59,564 bases of DNA from an uncultured Porphyromonadaceae bacterium (GTDB lineage: Bacteria > Bacteroidota > Bacteroidia > Bacteroidales > Muribaculaceae). Both the position numbers and the translations under genes were made by a program. Below are positions 57,901 to 59,564 of this stretch, piece after piece (position 1 is the first letter of the stretch; each line of letters starts with the position of its first letter). A model generated the notes under the pieces. The model worked only from the letters and a program-made list of their open reading frames with translations. It did no database searches and had not been told where the DNA came from. Location of the stretch: the NCBI GenBank assembly GCA_945916235.1, contig CAMEGQ010000004.1:1-59564 (forward strand), written 5' to 3'.

Positions 57901-59394
57901 ATGAAAGCTAAAATCACAAAAAGAAGTTCACGTTACCAGTTGCGGCTGTTTCTGACGGCCGCAGTCTGTATATGGGTAGTTGTGTTTCTGTTTGCATGGG
58001 TAGTGTATCGCCACGAAAAGCAGATGAGCATTGAGAGTGTGGTGGAGCGAGTGGGGCTGTCGACCGGCACGGTGATCAACCTTCATAAAATCGGGACTTC
58101 GCCTGCTGAATATCAGGCATTTCTCAACTTTGTGAAGTTTTATCTCGATGACTCCTATTTGACCGATATCAGTATACAGGTCTATGACGAGAAGAATCAT
58201 AATCTGATAGCCTATGTGGGGCGTCTGCATCCCGATGTGCCTTTGGGCATCGACAAAGACAAATATATCACTCTCAACGACTCTTCCACAGTGGTCCGGA
58301 TGGTCTACCCTGAGATGGAAAATCCGCGCGAGAAGATATTCTTTTATTCAGAGTGTCGTTCGCCGGACGGAGAGATGAAGGTGCGTACCTACGTGCCTCG
58401 CGGCGCTGAGATTGACAAGGTGCTTGCAGGGCAGCGGTCGCTGTTCATCCTGATGTTTGCCATCGGTATTTTCGGTACGATCCTGGTCTATATCTACACG
58501 GCTCATCAGGCCAAGAATGTGCGTCTGCTCCATGAATTTGCCACACGTGCTGCCACCGACGGCGACTTTGTGCCCATGGGCGACTTCCCGCCAGATGAAA
58601 TCGGCGATATATCGCGCACCATCATCTCGATCTACAACGAGCGTATGCAGGCCAATATGCGCCGCGAACGCGAACACGCTGTGGCTCTGAAGGCTACCGA
58701 GGAGAAGAACCAGATCAAGCGCATGCTTACCGACAATATCAGCCACGAGCTGAAGACGCCTATCGGTATCGTGCATGCTTATGTAGAAATGCTTCTGGGT
58801 CAGCCTGATATGCCGGAAGCTGACCGCATGCACTTCCTTGAAAAGACCCAGCAGAATGTCGACCGTCTGATCACGATGCTCAACAATCTCTCGACCATGA
58901 CGCGCCTTGAGGAAAGCTCGGGCAACATTCCGCTTAAACCGATTGACTTCCATGCGTTGGTCTACAATCTGGTGGAAGATACGCGAGCATCGGGAATCCT
59001 CCACGAGGTAGAGCTTGACTGTAAACTCCCGGCCGACTGTATGGTGATCGGCAATGAGGGTCTGCTGAATTCGGTATTCAACAATCTGATAAAGAATTCG
59101 CTGGCATACTCGCAGTGTACGCACATCGGCATCGACCTGGTAGGGCGTACTGACCGTTATTTCACCTTCTCGTATCATGACAACGGTGTCGGAGTGGGCG
59201 ATGAGCACCTTCCGCACCTGTTCGACCGCTTCTACCGCATCGACGTGGGACGCTCGCGCAAGACCGGCGGCACAGGCCTCGGTCTTTCGATTGTCAAGAG
59301 CAGTATCAACACCATGGGCGGAAGCATCAGTGCACGCCAGTATAAGGAGGGCGGCCTGGAGTTCATATTCACGCTCTCAAGAGTCAGGAAATAA
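57901..59394 (+). CDS. Membrane sensor histidine kinase
   Basis: A 497-residue kinase: membrane segments at about 13-35 and 180-200 flank a periplasmic sensor of about 145 residues, then a HAMP-like linker, HisKA with phospho-acceptor His282 in NISHELKTPIG, and HATPase with N-box (NSVFNNLIKNSLAYS), DNGVGVGDEH and GTGLGLSIVKS. Partner of the response regulator just upstream. The signal is unknown; the sensor shows no recognisable ligand fold by eye. A strong terminator follows. Confidence 0.95.
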   Translation: MKAKITKRSSRYQLRLFLTAAVCIWVVVFLFAWVVYRHEKQMSIESVVERVGLSTGTVINLHKIGTSPAEYQAFLNFVKFYLDDSYLTDISIQVYDEKNHNLIAYVGRLHPDVPLGIDKDKYITLNDSSTVVRMVYPEMENPREKIFFYSECRSPDGEMKVRTYVPRGAEIDKVLAGQRSLFILMFAIGIFGTILVYIYTAHQAKNVRLLHEFATRAATDGDFVPMGDFPPDEIGDISRTIISIYNERMQANMRREREHAVALKATEEKNQIKRMLTDNISHELKTPIGIVHAYVEMLLGQPDMPEADRMHFLEKTQQNVDRLITMLNNLSTMTRLEESSGNIPLKPIDFHALVYNLVEDTRASGILHEVELDCKLPADCMVIGNEGLLNSVFNNLIKNSLAYSQCTHIGIDLVGRTDRYFTFSYHDNGVGVGDEHLPHLFDRFYRIDVGRSRKTGGTGLGLSIVKSSINTMGGSISARQYKEGGLEFIFTLSRVRK

Positions 59395-59426
59395 GCGCAA
59401 CCTCCATAAGCGAGGGAGAAAATAAC

Positions 59427-59468
59427 GCGGTGAGTCAAATCATAAGGTATGATTCACCGCTGTTTTTT
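59427..59468 (+). terminator. Terminator after the histidine kinase gene
   Basis: GCGGTGA...AATCATA pairs with TATGATTCACCGC around AGG with a short bulge, then TTTTTT (59463-59468). Past 59470 no feature is seen up to the window end. Confidence 0.85.
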
Positions 59469-59564
59469 GATAAGTTGCTAAAGGGGTCAATGTAAAAATC
59501 CGGTATAAGAACGCGAGTTCGGGATAAGAAACAAATCTTATTGGCTCTAAAAAAATTGAATCGG

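Noticed and set aside
1-59564. CRISPR arrays, tRNA and rRNA genes, complete insertion sequences
   Set aside because: No spaced direct repeats, no tRNA T-arm signature in the gaps, and no transposase frames were found by reading. The tandem repeats present have no spacers.

Overview
The window looks like part of a Bacteroidales chromosome. Evidence: a SusC/SusD pair with a surface lipoprotein, GldH and TamL-type lipoproteins, Bacteroidetes promoters (TTTG near -33, TAnnTTTG near -7) in front of many genes, and almost no Shine-Dalgarno sequences. By eye the GC content is in the mid-50s, too high for most Bacteroides. A Muribaculaceae-like genome is my best guess, but it is inference only. Most genes are housekeeping or envelope functions, with a few accessory stretches.

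1-1.5 kb is the end of an integrated element: the tail of an XRE-type regulator and a tyrosine recombinase next to the 3' end of mnmE. The last 18 bp of mnmE resemble the attachment site used by SGI1-type islands, so the rest of the element should lie left of the window. 1.5-5.7 kb is an mnmE / DNA-RNA endonuclease / TPR-OmpA lipoprotein operon; MnmE carries two unusual insertions. 6.2-12.8 kb is a three-gene glycan uptake locus (surface glycan-binding lipoprotein, SusC, SusD) without enzymes. 12.8-17.2 kb, minus strand, holds pdxA, an OmpA-like lipoprotein, a YbdG-like mechanosensitive channel and a lipoprotein thioredoxin. 17.4-23.6 kb holds cardiolipin synthase, a 2[4Fe-4S] ferredoxin, EttA and TamL. 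A lower-GC pair (glycosyltransferase plus UDP-galactopyranose-mutase-like flavoprotein) follows, then a phosphoglycolate phosphatase and a YidE-type transporter.

29-34 kb holds a GH43 enzyme, pheS, nth, a TRIC-like channel, a GtrA protein, a coiled-coil protein and zapA. A strongly structured RNA candidate lies between zapA and rny (34.15-34.42 kb). 34.4-40.6 kb is rny, a RicT/PSP1 protein, gldH, an M24 peptidase and a CCA-adding enzyme. In Bacillus RicT works with RNase Y, so the rny-ricT adjacency is informative. 40.8-44 kb holds a porin, a tiny acidic lipoprotein with a textbook promoter, and fabD.

44.1-49.3 kb, minus strand, is the most intriguing accessory locus: two tandemly duplicated, mosaic polytopic membrane proteins, a UbiA prenyltransferase of the polyprenyl-phosphate phosphoribosyltransferase type, a HAD-IB phosphatase and an unknown protein. 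I infer a pathway that makes and uses a polyprenyl-phosphate pentose donor. 49.3-53 kb holds a DUF3737 protein, a PatB-type C-S lyase and a MATE pump. 53-56.6 kb has a lipoprotein, a 33-bp minisatellite, a repeat-rich secreted protein with a rare strong Shine-Dalgarno, a secreted protein with a T9SS-like tail, and an ArgC homologue lacking the catalytic cysteine. A small RNA candidate and a two-component system (response regulator, histidine kinase) close the window.
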